Source: Nocardioides sp. URHA0032
Lineage (GTDB): Bacteria > Actinomycetota > Actinomycetes > Propionibacteriales > Nocardioidaceae
Assembly: GCF_000620645.1 (NCBI RefSeq)
Contig: NZ_KK211160.1
Coordinates: 186,001 to 250,000, forward strand
DNA: 64,000 nt
Direction of reading: 5' to 3'
Shown here piece after piece: positions 19,119 to 28,072 of the stretch. Under the pieces are notes generated by a model. It had not been told where the DNA came from. It ran no database searches and was given only the letters and a program-made list of their open reading frames with translations. Within the stretch, counting starts at the first letter, position 1, and the number at the start of each line of letters is the position of its first letter. The position numbers and the translations under genes were made by a program.

Positions 19119-20333
19119 ATGAGCACCAGCACCGCCGCCCGGGCCGCCGAGGCACACCGGGCCGAGCAGCGTTGGGCCTACCCCCTGCTCATCGCCCTCC
19201 TGGCCGCGTCGCTCGGGGTGTCCGGGGCTCCTGCTCCGCTCTACGGGCTCTACCAGCAGCGCTGGGGCCTGGCCCCGATCACGACCACCGTGGTCTTCGC
19301 GGCGTACGCCGTGGCGGCGCTCGGTGCCGTGCTCGTCGCCGGCCAGGCCTCGGACAAGTACGGCCGCAAGCCGCTGCTGCTCGGCGCGGCGGTGGTGATG
19401 GTCGCCGGGCTCGCGGTCTTCATGACGGCGGACGGCGTCGCCGCCCTGCTCGTCGCGCGGGTGCTGCACGGCGCGGCGGTCGGGACCGCGGTCGTCGTCG
19501 GGAGCGCCGCGCTGCTCGACCTCCGCCCCGAGCGGGGCGCGCGGACCGGCCACCTGACCGGGATCATGTTCAACGTCGGCATCGGTGCGACCGTCCTCGG
19601 CGCCTCCCTGCTCGCGCAGTTCGGTCCGCACCCCTACGTCACGCCGTTCGCGGCCGTCGCCGTCGTCGTCCTCGCGCTGCTGGTCGGCCTGCTCGGGATG
19701 GCCGAGCCGCACGCCGGTCGCACCGGCCGCGCCTCCGGTCCGCTCCGCGTCGCGCGGCCGAGCGTGCCGGCGTCGATCGCGGGCGACTTCCGCTTCTCGG
19801 TCATCGGCGTGATGGCCGCCTGGTCGGTCCTCGGCGTCTACCTGTCCCTCTTCCCCGCCTTCGCCGGGCAGTCGACCGGCATCCACAGCGTCGTGTTCGG
19901 CGGTGCCGTGGTCGCGGCCATGGCCGGCGCGGCCGCAGTCAGCCAGGCGTTCGGCGGCCGGCTGGCCGCCCGCCGGGCCGCGATCGCCGGTGACTTCGGG
20001 ACCGCGGTGGCGCTCGGCCTGAGCGTCGTCGCCCTGGACAGCCACCACGCGCTGCTGATCACCCTGGCCGCCGTCCTGATGGGTCTGTCGTTCGGGCTCG
20101 CGTTCGGCGGCTCCCTGCGGCACCTGGGCAGCGTCGTGCCGGCGGCTCACCGCGGCCAGGTGATGTCGGCCTTCTACGTGCTGGCGTACGCCGCGATGGC
20201 GGTCCCGACGATCCTCGCCGGGTGGGCGGCCACGACCTGGGGCCTGGCCGCGGTCTTCCCGTGGTTCTCGCTGGCGGTGGCGCTCAGCTGCGTGCTCGCC
20301 GGCGTGCTCGGGCTGCGCTCGAGCCGGGCGTGA
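19119..20333 (+). CDS. MFS transporter controlled by ArsR neighbour
   Basis: Twelve-helix MFS carrier of 404 residues. After helix 2 stands VLVAGQASDKYGRKPLLLGA (motif A), and QRWGLAPITTTVVFAAYAVAALGAVL resembles the start of helices 1-2 in drug or sugar efflux carriers. An AGGAGGAAGCC ribosome site precedes the ATG at 19119. It is divergent from the ArsR gene, and two candidate operators lie between them, so expression is probably induced by the ligand it exports. The ligand cannot be named from sequence. Confidence 0.88.
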   Translation: MSTSTAARAAEAHRAEQRWAYPLLIALLAASLGVSGAPAPLYGLYQQRWGLAPITTTVVFAAYAVAALGAVLVAGQASDKYGRKPLLLGAAVVMVAGLAVFMTADGVAALLVARVLHGAAVGTAVVVGSAALLDLRPERGARTGHLTGIMFNVGIGATVLGASLLAQFGPHPYVTPFAAVAVVVLALLVGLLGMAEPHAGRTGRASGPLRVARPSVPASIAGDFRFSVIGVMAAWSVLGVYLSLFPAFAGQSTGIHSVVFGGAVVAAMAGAAAVSQAFGGRLAARRAAIAGDFGTAVALGLSVVALDSHHALLITLAAVLMGLSFGLAFGGSLRHLGSVVPAAHRGQVMSAFYVLAYAAMAVPTILAGWAATTWGLAAVFPWFSLAVALSCVLAGVLGLRSSRA

Positions 20334-20385
20334 GCGGAGCCTGTCCTTGGTTGCGAGGGCGCCCGGTCGGCGTTTGGATCGACCC

Positions 20386-21126
20386 GTGACTGCCAGCGGG
20401 CTCAGTGATGCCGTCCCCCTGGGGCCGCACGACGGCGAGCCGCACCAGGCGGGCCTGAACAACCGGCTGAACTGGCTGCGCGCCGCCGTGCTCGGCGCGA
20501 ACGACGGCATCGTCTCCACGGCCGGCATCGTCATCGGTGCGGTCGGCGCCACCAGCGACCGCTCCGCGATCATGATCGCCGGCGTGGCCGGGCTCGCGGC
20601 CGGCGCGATGAGCATGGGCGCGGGGGAGTACGTCTCGGTGAGCACCCAGCGCGACTCCGAGCTCGCCCTGCTGGCCAAGGAGCGCCGAGAGCTGCGCGAG
20701 GAGCCCGAGGAGGAGCTCGCCGAGCTGGCGGGCATCTACGTCGGGAAGGGTCTCGACGAGGAGCTCGCGCTCGAGGTGGCGAAGGCGCTCACCGCCAAGG
20801 ACGCGCTCGGGGCGCACGCCGAGGCGGAGCTCGGCATCGACCCCGACGACATCTCCAGCCCGGTGCACGCGGCCTGGGCGTCGATGCTGTCGTTCACGAT
20901 CGGCGCGCTGCTGCCGCTGCTGACGATGACGCTCGCGTCGGACGCGATCCGGATCTGGCTGACGGTCGCCGCCGTCGCCGCCGCCCTCGCGGTCACCGGG
21001 TTCGTCAGCGCTCGGCTCGGCTATGCGCGACCCGGCCGTGCGGTGCTCCGCAACATCGTGGGCGGGCTCTTCGCGATGGCCGTCACGTATGCGATCGGGT
21101 CCGCCCTGGGGACCCAGATCGGGTGA
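20386..21126 (+). CDS. VIT1/CCC1-family iron/manganese transporter
   Basis: Membrane protein of 246 residues in the VIT family, which moves Fe2+ or Mn2+ across membranes. Diagnostic parts are NWLRAAVLGANDGIVSTAGIVIG in helix 1, AMSMGAGEYVSVSTQRDSE at the end of helix 2, the cytoplasmic acidic loop EEPEEELAELAGIYVGKGL, and three more helices, the last ending IGSALGTQIG. GTG at 20386 is chosen because similarity starts shortly after; the upstream reading frame is poor. It overlaps thpR by four bases. Confidence 0.9.
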   Translation: MTASGLSDAVPLGPHDGEPHQAGLNNRLNWLRAAVLGANDGIVSTAGIVIGAVGATSDRSAIMIAGVAGLAAGAMSMGAGEYVSVSTQRDSELALLAKERRELREEPEEELAELAGIYVGKGLDEELALEVAKALTAKDALGAHAEAELGIDPDDISSPVHAAWASMLSFTIGALLPLLTMTLASDAIRIWLTVAAVAAALAVTGFVSARLGYARPGRAVLRNIVGGLFAMAVTYAIGSALGTQIG

Positions 21127-21704
21127 GGCTCTTCGTCGCCCTGGTTCCGCCGGACGAGGCGGTCCAGCACCTCGACGACTTCCTCGACGTACGACGCGGC
21201 GCCGCGGCGTACCGCTGGGCGAGCAGCGAGCAGTTCCACGTGACGCTGGCGTTCCTGGCCGACGTCGAGGAGCGTCGGCTCGACGACCTGGGCGAGCGGC
21301 TGGAGCGGGCGGCCGCGAAGCGGTCGGCCTTCGAGACCGCGATCGCCGGCGGCGGTGCGTTCCCGAACCCCGGCCGGGCCCGGGTCCTGTGGGCCGGGCT
21401 CGACCTCGACCAGCGAGGCCGCACCGAGATGGACCGGCTGGCGACGGGCTGCCGGGCCGCCGCCGGCCGCGCGGGCATCGCGGTCGACGGCCAGCGGTTC
21501 CGGCCGCACGTCACCGTCGCGCGGCTCGGCCGGCCGGCGGAGGTGTCGAGCTGGGTCCGCCTGCTGGACGGTTACGCCGGTCCGAGGTGGCTCGCCGACC
21601 GCGTCACGCTGGTCGTCTCCCACCTGGGAGAGGGACCGCGCGGACGACCCCGCTATGTCAATGTTGAGGAGTTCACACTCGCAAGGCCCCCCGAAGTGCC
21701 CTAG
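21123..21704 (+). CDS. thpR: RNA 2',3'-cyclic phosphodiesterase
   Basis: Member of the 2H phosphoesterase superfamily (formerly 2'-5' RNA ligase), 193 residues, which opens 2',3'-cyclic phosphate ends of RNA. The two HxT motifs are HVTLAF at residue 39 and HVTVAR near residue 131, each on its own strand. The opening MRLFVALVPPDEAVQHL is typical. GTG start overlaps the end of the VIT gene by four bases, which points to co-transcription without an obvious functional tie. Confidence 0.9.
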   Translation: MRLFVALVPPDEAVQHLDDFLDVRRGAAAYRWASSEQFHVTLAFLADVEERRLDDLGERLERAAAKRSAFETAIAGGGAFPNPGRARVLWAGLDLDQRGRTEMDRLATGCRAAAGRAGIAVDGQRFRPHVTVARLGRPAEVSSWVRLLDGYAGPRWLADRVTLVVSHLGEGPRGRPRYVNVEEFTLARPPEVP

Positions 21705-21714
21705 GTTGCCACGG

Positions 21715-22854
21715 GTGAAGATCGCTGTGGCCAGGGAGACCCGCGAGGGTGAGGCGCGGGTGGCGATGGTCCCCGAGCTGGTCGGCAAGCTGACCGGGCT
21801 GGGGTACGACGTCGTCGTCGAGCCGGGTGCGGGCAAGCATGCGCTGATCGCCGACGAGGACTTCGTGGCGGCAGGCGCGACGGTCGACGCCGGCGCGGTC
21901 GAGCAGGCGGACGTGCTGGTGGCGGTGCAGCCGCCGGGCACCGACGTCGTGCGGCGGCTGCGCGAGGGCGCCGCGACGGTGTCCTTCCTGCCGACCGGGC
22001 AGGAGCCCGAGGTGGTGACCGCACTCCGGGACGCGCGGGTGACGTCGTTCGCGATGGAGCTGGTGCCGCGGATCTCGCGGGCCCAGTCGATGGACGCGCT
22101 GTCCTCGCAGGCGCTGGTGTCGGGCTACCGGTGCGCGATCGTGGCGGCCGGGATGCTGCGCCGGTTCTTCCCCCTGAACATGACGGCCGCGGGCACGGTG
22201 CCGCCGGCCGAGGTGGTGGTCCTGGGTGCGGGCGTCGCCGGGCTGCAGGCGATCGCCACCGCCAAGCGGCTGGGCGCGGTCGTGAAGGCGTACGACGTGC
22301 GCGCGGCCGCCGCCGAGGAGATCCGGTCGATGGGCGCGCAGGCGATCGACCTGGAGCTGGACACCCTCGAGGGGGCGGGCGGGTATGCCCGCGAGATGAC
22401 GGAGGAGCGCGCGGCACTGCAGATGGAACGGCTGGCGCCGTACGTCGCCGCCGCGGACGCGCTGATCACGACCGCAGCCGTGCCGGGTCGCCAGGCGCCG
22501 CTGCTGGTGACCAGCGCGATGGTGGAGCAGATGAAGCCGGGGTCCGTGGTGGTCGACCTCGCGGCCGAGACCGGCGGCAACGTGGAGGGCGCCGTGGCCG
22601 GCGAGGTGGTCCGGATCGGCAACGCGCAGGTCTGGGGCGGGCGGAACGTGCCGTCGCAGATGCCCGGCCCGGCCTCGAGGCTGTACGCGCAGAACATCGT
22701 GAACATCGTGACGTTGATGAGTGCCGACGACGGCTTCGCCCCCGACTTCGAGGATGAGATCGTCGCCGGGTCCTGCGTGACCCACGACGGCGCCATCCGG
22801 CACGAACCCACGCGCACCCAGATCGAGGGCGATGCTCTGGAAGGAGCCAACTGA
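21715..22854 (+). CDS. pntAA: NAD(P) transhydrogenase alpha subunit, N-terminal part
   Basis: NAD(H)-binding domain I of the proton-translocating transhydrogenase, 379 residues. It resembles alanine dehydrogenase: KIAVARETREGEARVAMVPE at the start, then the Rossmann motif VVVLGAGVAGLQAIATAKRLGAVV, and the mobile-loop region ending with RNVPSQMPGPASRLYAQNI. The GTG at 21715 lies ten bases after the thpR stop. It overlaps pntAB by one base. With PntAB and PntB it uses the proton gradient to reduce NADP with NADH. Confidence 0.94.
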   Translation: MKIAVARETREGEARVAMVPELVGKLTGLGYDVVVEPGAGKHALIADEDFVAAGATVDAGAVEQADVLVAVQPPGTDVVRRLREGAATVSFLPTGQEPEVVTALRDARVTSFAMELVPRISRAQSMDALSSQALVSGYRCAIVAAGMLRRFFPLNMTAAGTVPPAEVVVLGAGVAGLQAIATAKRLGAVVKAYDVRAAAAEEIRSMGAQAIDLELDTLEGAGGYAREMTEERAALQMERLAPYVAAADALITTAAVPGRQAPLLVTSAMVEQMKPGSVVVDLAAETGGNVEGAVAGEVVRIGNAQVWGGRNVPSQMPGPASRLYAQNIVNIVTLMSADDGFAPDFEDEIVAGSCVTHDGAIRHEPTRTQIEGDALEGAN

Positions 22855-23177
22855 TGGACGAGGCCGTCGTCTGGCTGACGATCTTCATCCTGAGCGTGTT
22901 CGTCGGGATCGAGGTGATCTCGAAGGTCTCCTCGACGCTGCACACCCCGCTGATGTCCGGCGCGAACGCCATCCACGGGATCATCCTGCTCGGCGCGGTC
23001 CTGGTGACGGGTGCGACCGACAACGACGTCGCGCTCGTCGTGGGCCTGGTCGCGATCGTGCTGGCCGCGGTGAACATGGTCGGCGGCTTCGTGGTCACCG
23101 ACCGGATGCTGCAGATGTTCGTGCGCAAGAAGCCCAAGCCCGCAGCGGCTCCGACCGACGGCGGGAGCGCCGCCTGA
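22854..23177 (+). CDS. pntAB: NAD(P) transhydrogenase alpha subunit, membrane part
   Basis: Short membrane subunit of 107 residues with three or four helices. VVWLTIFILSVFVGIEVISKVSSTLHTPLMSGANAIHGIILLGA is the hallmark of this subunit. In many bacteria it is fused to PntAA; here, as in other actinobacteria and alphaproteobacteria, it is a separate gene. The ATG shares one base with the pntAA stop, and its own stop shares one base with the pntB start. Confidence 0.95.
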   Translation: MDEAVVWLTIFILSVFVGIEVISKVSSTLHTPLMSGANAIHGIILLGAVLVTGATDNDVALVVGLVAIVLAAVNMVGGFVVTDRMLQMFVRKKPKPAAAPTDGGSAA

Positions 23178-24556
23178 TGCCGACGTGGGTGCAGCTCGTC
23201 TACCTGGCCTGCGCGGTCTGCTTCATCCTCGCGCTGAAGGGCCTGTCCGGCCCGAGGACCGCGCGGGCCGGCAACCTGGTCGGGGCGGCCGCGGCGGTGG
23301 TCGCGGTGATCGTGCCGTTCATCTACCTCGACCTCGACCACGTGCCGCTGATCCTCGCCGCGATCGCGGTCGGCACCGCCGGTGGCGTGGTCGGCGCCCG
23401 CCGGGTGCAGATGACCCAGATGCCGCAGATGGTGGCGCTGTTCAACGGTGTCGGCGGTGGCGCCGCCGCGCTGGTCGCCCTGCTGGAGCTGCACGAGATG
23501 ACGCCGCACGTCGACGACGTCTCGTGGTTCACGCTCGCGGCGACGGCGTTCACGATCGCGGTCGGCTCGATCTCGTTCGCGGGCTCGATCATCACGTTCG
23601 CGAAGCTCCAGGAGCTGATGACCTCGCGGCCGGTGATCTTCCCCGGGCTCCGCTACGTCTTCCCGATCGCCGTCGCTGCCGCGGTGGTGCTCGGTGTGCG
23701 CGTCGTCATCGACCCGACCATGTGGGTCGGCATCGTCCTGGCGCTGCTGGGGCTGCTGGTCGGCGTGCTCCTGGTGCTGCCGGTCGGCGGCGCGGACGTG
23801 CCGATCGTGATCTCGCTGCTGAACGCGTTCACCGGCCTCACGGTCGCCGCGGGCGGCTACGTGCTGTCCAACGTCGTGCTGCTGGTCGCGGGCACGCTCG
23901 TCGGGGCGTCCGGCACCTACCTGACCATGCTGATGGCGAAGGCGATGGGTCGCTCGGTCGCCAACATCATGTTCGGCGCCCTCAAGGGCGGCTCGACCCT
24001 GGGTGGTGGCGAGGCGTCGGACCGCCCCGTGCGGTCCGCCGGCCCCGAGGACGTCGCGATCCTGCTCGGGTACGCCGACCGCGTGATCATCGTGCCCGGC
24101 TACGGCCTCGCGGTCGCCCAGGCCCAGCACACGCTGCGCGAGCTCGTCGACGTCCTGATCGCGCGCGGCACCCAGGTCGACTACGCGATCCACCCCGTCG
24201 CCGGCCGGATGCCCGGGCACATGAACGTGCTGCTCGCCGAGGCCCAGGTGCCCTACGAGCAGCTCATCGAGATGGACGAGATCAACGGCGAGTTCAAGCA
24301 CACCGACGTCGTCCTGGTGGTCGGCGCCAACGACGTGGTGAACCCGGCGGCGAAGACCACACCGGGCGCGCCGATCTACGGCATGCCGATCCTCAACGCG
24401 GACGAGGCGCAGCAGATCGTGTTCATGAAGCGGTCCATGCGCCCCGGCTTCGCCGGCATCGAGAACGAGCTGCTCTTCGACCCCAAGACCACGCTGCTCT
24501 TCGGCGACGCCAAGGACTCGCTCGGCAAGCTGCTCAACGCCGTCAAGGCGCTCTGA
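23177..24556 (+). CDS. pntB: NAD(P) transhydrogenase beta subunit
   Basis: The 459-residue beta subunit. The N-terminal half has eight or nine helices, including QMPQMVALFNGVGGGAAALVAL and a proton-path region; the C-terminal half is the NADP-binding domain III with GYGLAVAQAQHTLREL, HPVAGRMPGHMNVLLAEA, VVLVVGANDVVNPAA and KRSMRPGFAGIENELLF. Lengths and order match the standard three-gene pnt operon, so the enzyme should be complete and functional. Confidence 0.96.
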   Translation: MPTWVQLVYLACAVCFILALKGLSGPRTARAGNLVGAAAAVVAVIVPFIYLDLDHVPLILAAIAVGTAGGVVGARRVQMTQMPQMVALFNGVGGGAAALVALLELHEMTPHVDDVSWFTLAATAFTIAVGSISFAGSIITFAKLQELMTSRPVIFPGLRYVFPIAVAAAVVLGVRVVIDPTMWVGIVLALLGLLVGVLLVLPVGGADVPIVISLLNAFTGLTVAAGGYVLSNVVLLVAGTLVGASGTYLTMLMAKAMGRSVANIMFGALKGGSTLGGGEASDRPVRSAGPEDVAILLGYADRVIIVPGYGLAVAQAQHTLRELVDVLIARGTQVDYAIHPVAGRMPGHMNVLLAEAQVPYEQLIEMDEINGEFKHTDVVLVVGANDVVNPAAKTTPGAPIYGMPILNADEAQQIVFMKRSMRPGFAGIENELLFDPKTTLLFGDAKDSLGKLLNAVKAL

Positions 24557-24605
24557 GTCACACGCACCGCGCGGGACGTCTCGCGTCGTCACTCGTTGGA
24601 CGGCC

Positions 24606-24776
24606 ATGACTGACGACGACGAGCGCTTCGGTCGCCCGGACGGGCACCGGTACGACGCGCCCGAGCCCGACGAGACCCGGGTCGGCAAGGAGTGGGCCTA
24701 CGCCGTGCTCGGCGTCCTCGTGCTGGTGCTGCTGGTCCTCATCGCCACCGGCAAGGTGCAGATGATCCCGGGCTGA
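24606..24776 (+). CDS. small single-helix membrane protein
   Basis: A 56-residue frame beginning MTDDDERFGRPDGHRYD with a charged head of about 28 residues followed by one hydrophobic helix (WAYAVLGVLVLVLLVLIATG) and a short tail KVQMIPG. Start ATG at 24606, 49 bases after pntB. No family is recognised. Codon use is GC-rich at third positions throughout, which supports it as a gene. It may be co-transcribed with pnt, and it ends just before paired hairpins. Confidence 0.6.
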   Translation: MTDDDERFGRPDGHRYDAPEPDETRVGKEWAYAVLGVLVLVLLVLIATGKVQMIPG

Positions 24777-24781
24777 GCTGG

Positions 24782-24879
24782 GCGTCGGGATACCCGGTGA
24801 ACCGGGGATCCCTGCGCTTCACGGGCGTTGCAACACCCCATAAGCGTCGGCATACCCGGCGAGCCGGGGATCCCGACGG
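24782..24879. repeat. two covarying hairpin repeats, likely terminators
   Basis: Two copies of a 31-base unit stand 62 bases apart (24782-24812 and 24844-24874) between the convergent ends of the small membrane protein gene and upp. Each folds on itself around a GA loop. Copy 1 has CCCGGT-GA-ACCGGG and copy 2 CCCGGC-GA-GCCGGG, so a T-A pair became C-G with pairing kept. Flanking GGAT/ATCC pairs extend both stems, and copy 2 is longer (to 24879). Position suits bidirectional termination. Confidence 0.7.
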
Positions 24880-24904
24880 CCCCCGACGCTCAGACGACGT
24901 CCGG

Positions 24905-25546
24905 TCAGCCGACGACGCCGTACAACCGGTCCCCGGCGTCGCCGAGGCCGGGGACGATGTAGCCCTTGTCGTTGAGCCTCTCGTCCATCGCGGCCGTCAC
25001 GATCGTGACGGGGACGTCGAGTCCCTCCAGCTCCTTCTCCAGCCGCGCGCAACCCTCCGGCGCGGCGAGCAGGCAGATGGCGGTGATGTGGTCCGCACCG
25101 CGGTCGGTGAGGAACTTGATGGCCGCCGCGAGGGTCCCGCCGGTGGCGAGCATCGGGTCGAGCACGTAGCACTGCCGGCCCCGCAGGTCCTCCGGCAGCC
25201 GCTCGGCGTACGTCGAGGCCTGGAGCGTCTCCTCGTTGCGGATCATGCCCAGGAAGCCGACCTCCGCCGTCGGCAGCAGCCGCATCATCCCGTCGAGCAT
25301 GCCCAGGCCCGCCCGCAGGATCGGGACCACCAGCGGCTTGGGGTTCGCCAGCGAGACACCGGTCGTCGGCGAGACTGGCGTGACGATGTCGTACGCGGCC
25401 ACCCGGACGTCGCGCGTCGCCTCGTACGCCAGCAGCGTGACAAGCTCGTCGGCGAGCCGGCGGAACGTCGGGGAGTCCGTCTTCTCGTCGCGCAGGTGGG
25501 TGAGCTTGTGGGCCACCAGCGGGTGGTCGACGACGTGGGTGCGCAT
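24905..25546 (-). CDS. upp: uracil phosphoribosyltransferase
   Basis: Pyrimidine salvage enzyme converting uracil and PRPP to UMP, 213 residues. Seen: the opening [35 protein letters not shown], the PRPP-binding loop [13 protein letters not shown] and the uracil-binding tail [16 protein letters not shown]. The ATG at 25546 is fixed by the conserved N-terminus. It is divergent from the TadA-associated gene, 99 bases away. Confidence 0.96.
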   Translation of the reverse strand: MRTHVVDHPLVAHKLTHLRDEKTDSPTFRRLADELVTLLAYEATRDVRVAAYDIVTPVSPTTGVSLANPKPLVVPILRAGLGMLDGMMRLLPTAEVGFLGMIRNEETLQASTYAERLPEDLRGRQCYVLDPMLATGGTLAAAIKFLTDRGADHITAICLLAAPEGCARLEKELEGLDVPVTIVTAAMDERLNDKGYIVPGLGDAGDRLYGVVG

Positions 25547-25645
25547 GGTCGAAACCCTAGTGGGTATGGGCGCACAGGGGCTTGGCCGCGTCGCAGCGGT
25601 CTGCCACTCTGGAGGGCACCCGGCGAGCAGGAGCGGAGGAAGACG

Positions 25646-26131
25646 ATGGTCGAGCAGATCGACGCGATCGACTTCGCCGTGGCCGCCTACCGCGAGGAGG
25701 GCTCCTGGACCGTGCAGGAGCTCGCCCACGACGTGCTCGAGGACATCGACAAGCTGTCCCACGCGCTGCGCCGGTTCCCGGGCGACGGAGGGGCGGTCGG
25801 CATGATCGCGACCGACGACGACTTCTTCGTGATCGTCCGGGTCGCGGGTCCCACCATCCGGGTGCTGCTCTCCGACATCACCGCCGCCGACGAGTGGGAG
25901 CTGGCCAGCTCGGCCGTCGAGTTCCTCGGCCTGCCGCAGCCCGAGGACGAGGACGACCAGGTCCCGGCCGGCGACCTGGACCTGCTGGGAGACCTCGGCA
26001 TGCACGCGATGGACATGGCGGTGCTGCTCGACGACGTCGACCTCTACCCCGACGAGATGCTCTCCGACGTCGCCCGCAAGCTGGGCTTCGGCAAGCTCTT
26101 CGACGACACCGTCGGCCTCACCTCGGCGTGA
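25646..26131 (+). CDS. tRNA adenosine deaminase-associated protein
   Basis: Acidic 161-residue protein of the actinobacterial family that is regularly encoded just before tadA. It starts [22 protein letters not shown] and contains [30 protein letters not shown] and [33 protein letters not shown]. No catalytic motif is visible and its biochemical role is not established; association with TadA is by conserved context. A strong GGAGGAAG ribosome site precedes ATG 25646. The stop overlaps the GTG of tadA by four bases. Confidence 0.85.
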   Translation: MVEQIDAIDFAVAAYREEGSWTVQELAHDVLEDIDKLSHALRRFPGDGGAVGMIATDDDFFVIVRVAGPTIRVLLSDITAADEWELASSAVEFLGLPQPEDEDDQVPAGDLDLLGDLGMHAMDMAVLLDDVDLYPDEMLSDVARKLGFGKLFDDTVGLTSA

Positions 26132-26586
26132 GCGACGGGCGCTGGGACGACCCGATGCGGGTCGCCCTCGACGAGGCGCGGGCTGCGCTCGCCACGGGCG
26201 ACGTCCCGATCGGCGCCGTCGTGCTGGCGCCGGACGGTACGCCGGTCGCGCGCGGCCGCAACGTCCGCGAGGCCGAGGCCGACCCGACCGGGCACGCCGA
26301 GGTGGTCACCCTCCGGGCGGCCGCCCGCGACCACGGCGAGTGGCGCCTCGACGGCCACACCCTCGTCGTCACCCTGGAGCCGTGCACGATGTGCGCCGGC
26401 GCCGCCGTGCTCAGCCGGGTCGAGCGGATCGTGTTCGGCGCCTGGGACCCCAAGGCCGGCGCCGTCGGCAGCCTCTGGGACGTCGTCCGCGACCGGCGCC
26501 TCAACCACCGGCCCGAGGTGGTCACGGGTGTGCTCGCCGACGAGTCCGCCGCCCTCCTGGAGGCGTTCTTCGGGGACCGTCGCTGA
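26128..26586 (+). CDS. tadA: tRNA adenosine(34) deaminase
   Basis: Zinc enzyme that turns A34 of tRNA-Arg(ACG) into inosine, 152 residues. The deaminase motifs are complete: H56-A-E58 (GHAEVV) and P-C86-x2-C89 ([10 protein letters not shown]). The N-terminal [24 protein letters not shown] is typical of TadA rather than cytosine deaminase. GTG at 26128 overlaps the stop of the associated-protein gene, so the pair is coupled. Confidence 0.95.
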   Translation: MSDGRWDDPMRVALDEARAALATGDVPIGAVVLAPDGTPVARGRNVREAEADPTGHAEVVTLRAAARDHGEWRLDGHTLVVTLEPCTMCAGAAVLSRVERIVFGAWDPKAGAVGSLWDVVRDRRLNHRPEVVTGVLADESAALLEAFFGDRR

Positions 26587-26600
26587 TCGGTCCGTGGGTC

Positions 26601-27923
26601 ATGATGGAACGCGTGCGCGAGCAGTGGCGTGGCCGGTTCAGCCGAGAGTTGAGACGGCTGCGCGTGGGCTGGCGACCAGCGGTGTTCTGGTCGCTGCGGA
26701 TCACCACGGCGGCGGTCGCCAGCTACGTCGCCGCCACGATGATCTTCCCGGACACCCAGCCCCTGCTGGCGCCGCTGACCGCGATGCTGGTCGTCCAGGT
26801 CACGCCGGTGTCGCTGCTGGCCAGCGGGCTCGACCGGGTCGTGGCCGTCGTGGCCGGTGTCGCCCTGGCGGTCGGCTTCGCGGCCGTCGCGCCGCTCGAG
26901 TGGTGGAGCCTCGGTGCCCTGATCTTCGTCTCGATCACCGTCGGGCAGGCGCTGCGACTGCGCTCGAACCTCATCGAGGTCGCGATCAGCGGCATGCTCG
27001 TGCTCGGCGTGGGCGCGCTCGGCGCCGAGGCCGCCGCGAGCCAGCGCATCGCGGAGACGCTGGTCGGCGCCGCGGTCGGGATCGCGGCGAACCTGCTCTT
27101 CCCGCCGCGCATCCCGACCTCGGACGCCGGTCGGGAGATCGAGGGGCTGGCCGACGCGGTGAGCGACCTGCTGCGCCGTTCCGCGGATGCGCTCGAGCAG
27201 CTGGCGGGCGAGCCGGACGAGGTCGCCCCCGCTGCCGCCGCGTGGCTCGATGACGCACGGGTGATCACGCACCACGACGTACCGCGTGTGGGGGCGGCGC
27301 TGCTCCGGGCCGAGCAGGGCCGCCGGCTGAACGTGCGGGCCGTCGCCACCCCGGACCTGGGACCCGGCCTGCGGCACGGCCTGGAGTCGCTCGAGCACAC
27401 CGCGCTGGCGGTGCGGTCGATGTACCGGACCCTCGCCGACACCACGGCCGGACGTCCGGGCTGGCTCGCCGACGACAGCGCGGAGGACCTCCTGCTCGGC
27501 CTCGCGCAGACATTCCGCGAGCTGGCCGCCGCGGTCGACGCGTTCGGCGAGCTGGTCCGGCTCGAGGCGGCGCCGCTCGGCCAGGTGCGCACGGCGGACT
27601 TCGCGGCGCTCCGGGAGGCGATGGCCGGGCTGCCGGAGGCGCGTGCCCGGCTCGAGGAGCTCGGCACGGTCGCGGCCGATCCGGCGCTGCGCGAGCTGCA
27701 GGCCAGCGTGCTGTCGACCGTCAAGAGGGTCGAGCGCGAGCTCGACCTGGCCCAGCGCGTGCGGCGCCAGCTGCAGCTGCAGGGCCCGGTCCGTCCCAGG
27801 CCGGCGCCGCTGCGGCCCCGTCCCCCGATCGCTCCCGAGAGCAGCCCGGACGCCGAGACGGTGCGGATGCCACGGCTCCCGGCCGACGGGGACCGGGACG
27901 ACCCGGACGCGGGTACGCCGTAG
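26601..27923 (+). CDS. aromatic-acid-exporter-like (FUSC-type) membrane protein
   Basis: Protein of 440 residues with about six hydrophobic helices in the first 165 residues ([44 protein letters not shown] and others), then a long helical cytoplasmic part rich in Leu, Arg and Glu, and a Pro-rich tail. This layout fits the FUSC/ArAE family of inner-membrane exporters (one half-unit). ATG at 26601, 14 bases after tadA. Its 3' end joins directly onto a rhamnulokinase remnant. Confidence 0.75.
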   Translation: MMERVREQWRGRFSRELRRLRVGWRPAVFWSLRITTAAVASYVAATMIFPDTQPLLAPLTAMLVVQVTPVSLLASGLDRVVAVVAGVALAVGFAAVAPLEWWSLGALIFVSITVGQALRLRSNLIEVAISGMLVLGVGALGAEAAASQRIAETLVGAAVGIAANLLFPPRIPTSDAGREIEGLADAVSDLLRRSADALEQLAGEPDEVAPAAAAWLDDARVITHHDVPRVGAALLRAEQGRRLNVRAVATPDLGPGLRHGLESLEHTALAVRSMYRTLADTTAGRPGWLADDSAEDLLLGLAQTFRELAAAVDAFGELVRLEAAPLGQVRTADFAALREAMAGLPEARARLEELGTVAADPALRELQASVLSTVKRVERELDLAQRVRRQLQLQGPVRPRPAPLRPRPPIAPESSPDAETVRMPRLPADGDRDDPDAGTP

Positions 27924-28072
27924 CCGGCCCCGTCGAGGCGACCGCGCTGGGGAACGTCCTGGTGCGGGGTCGCGCGCACGGCGCCCTGTCGGGCACCCTC
28001 GAAGACCTGCGGACCCTGGCCGCCCGCGCCCCTGCACCTGTCGTCCACGAGCCCCACGGAGCTGTTCGATGA
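27914..28072 (+). pseudogene. C-terminal remnant of rhamnulokinase
   Basis: In one frame the stretch reads [37 protein letters not shown] up to a TGA at 28070-28072. The block [10 protein letters not shown] is the conserved C-terminal signature of RhaB-type sugar kinases, and the next helix ([18 protein letters not shown]) also matches the family. Only about 50 codons remain and no start is seen; upstream the frame runs into the exporter gene. The TGA overlaps the ATG of the FMN oxidoreductase gene exactly as in an intact operon. I read it as the tail of a deleted kinase. Confidence 0.75.
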
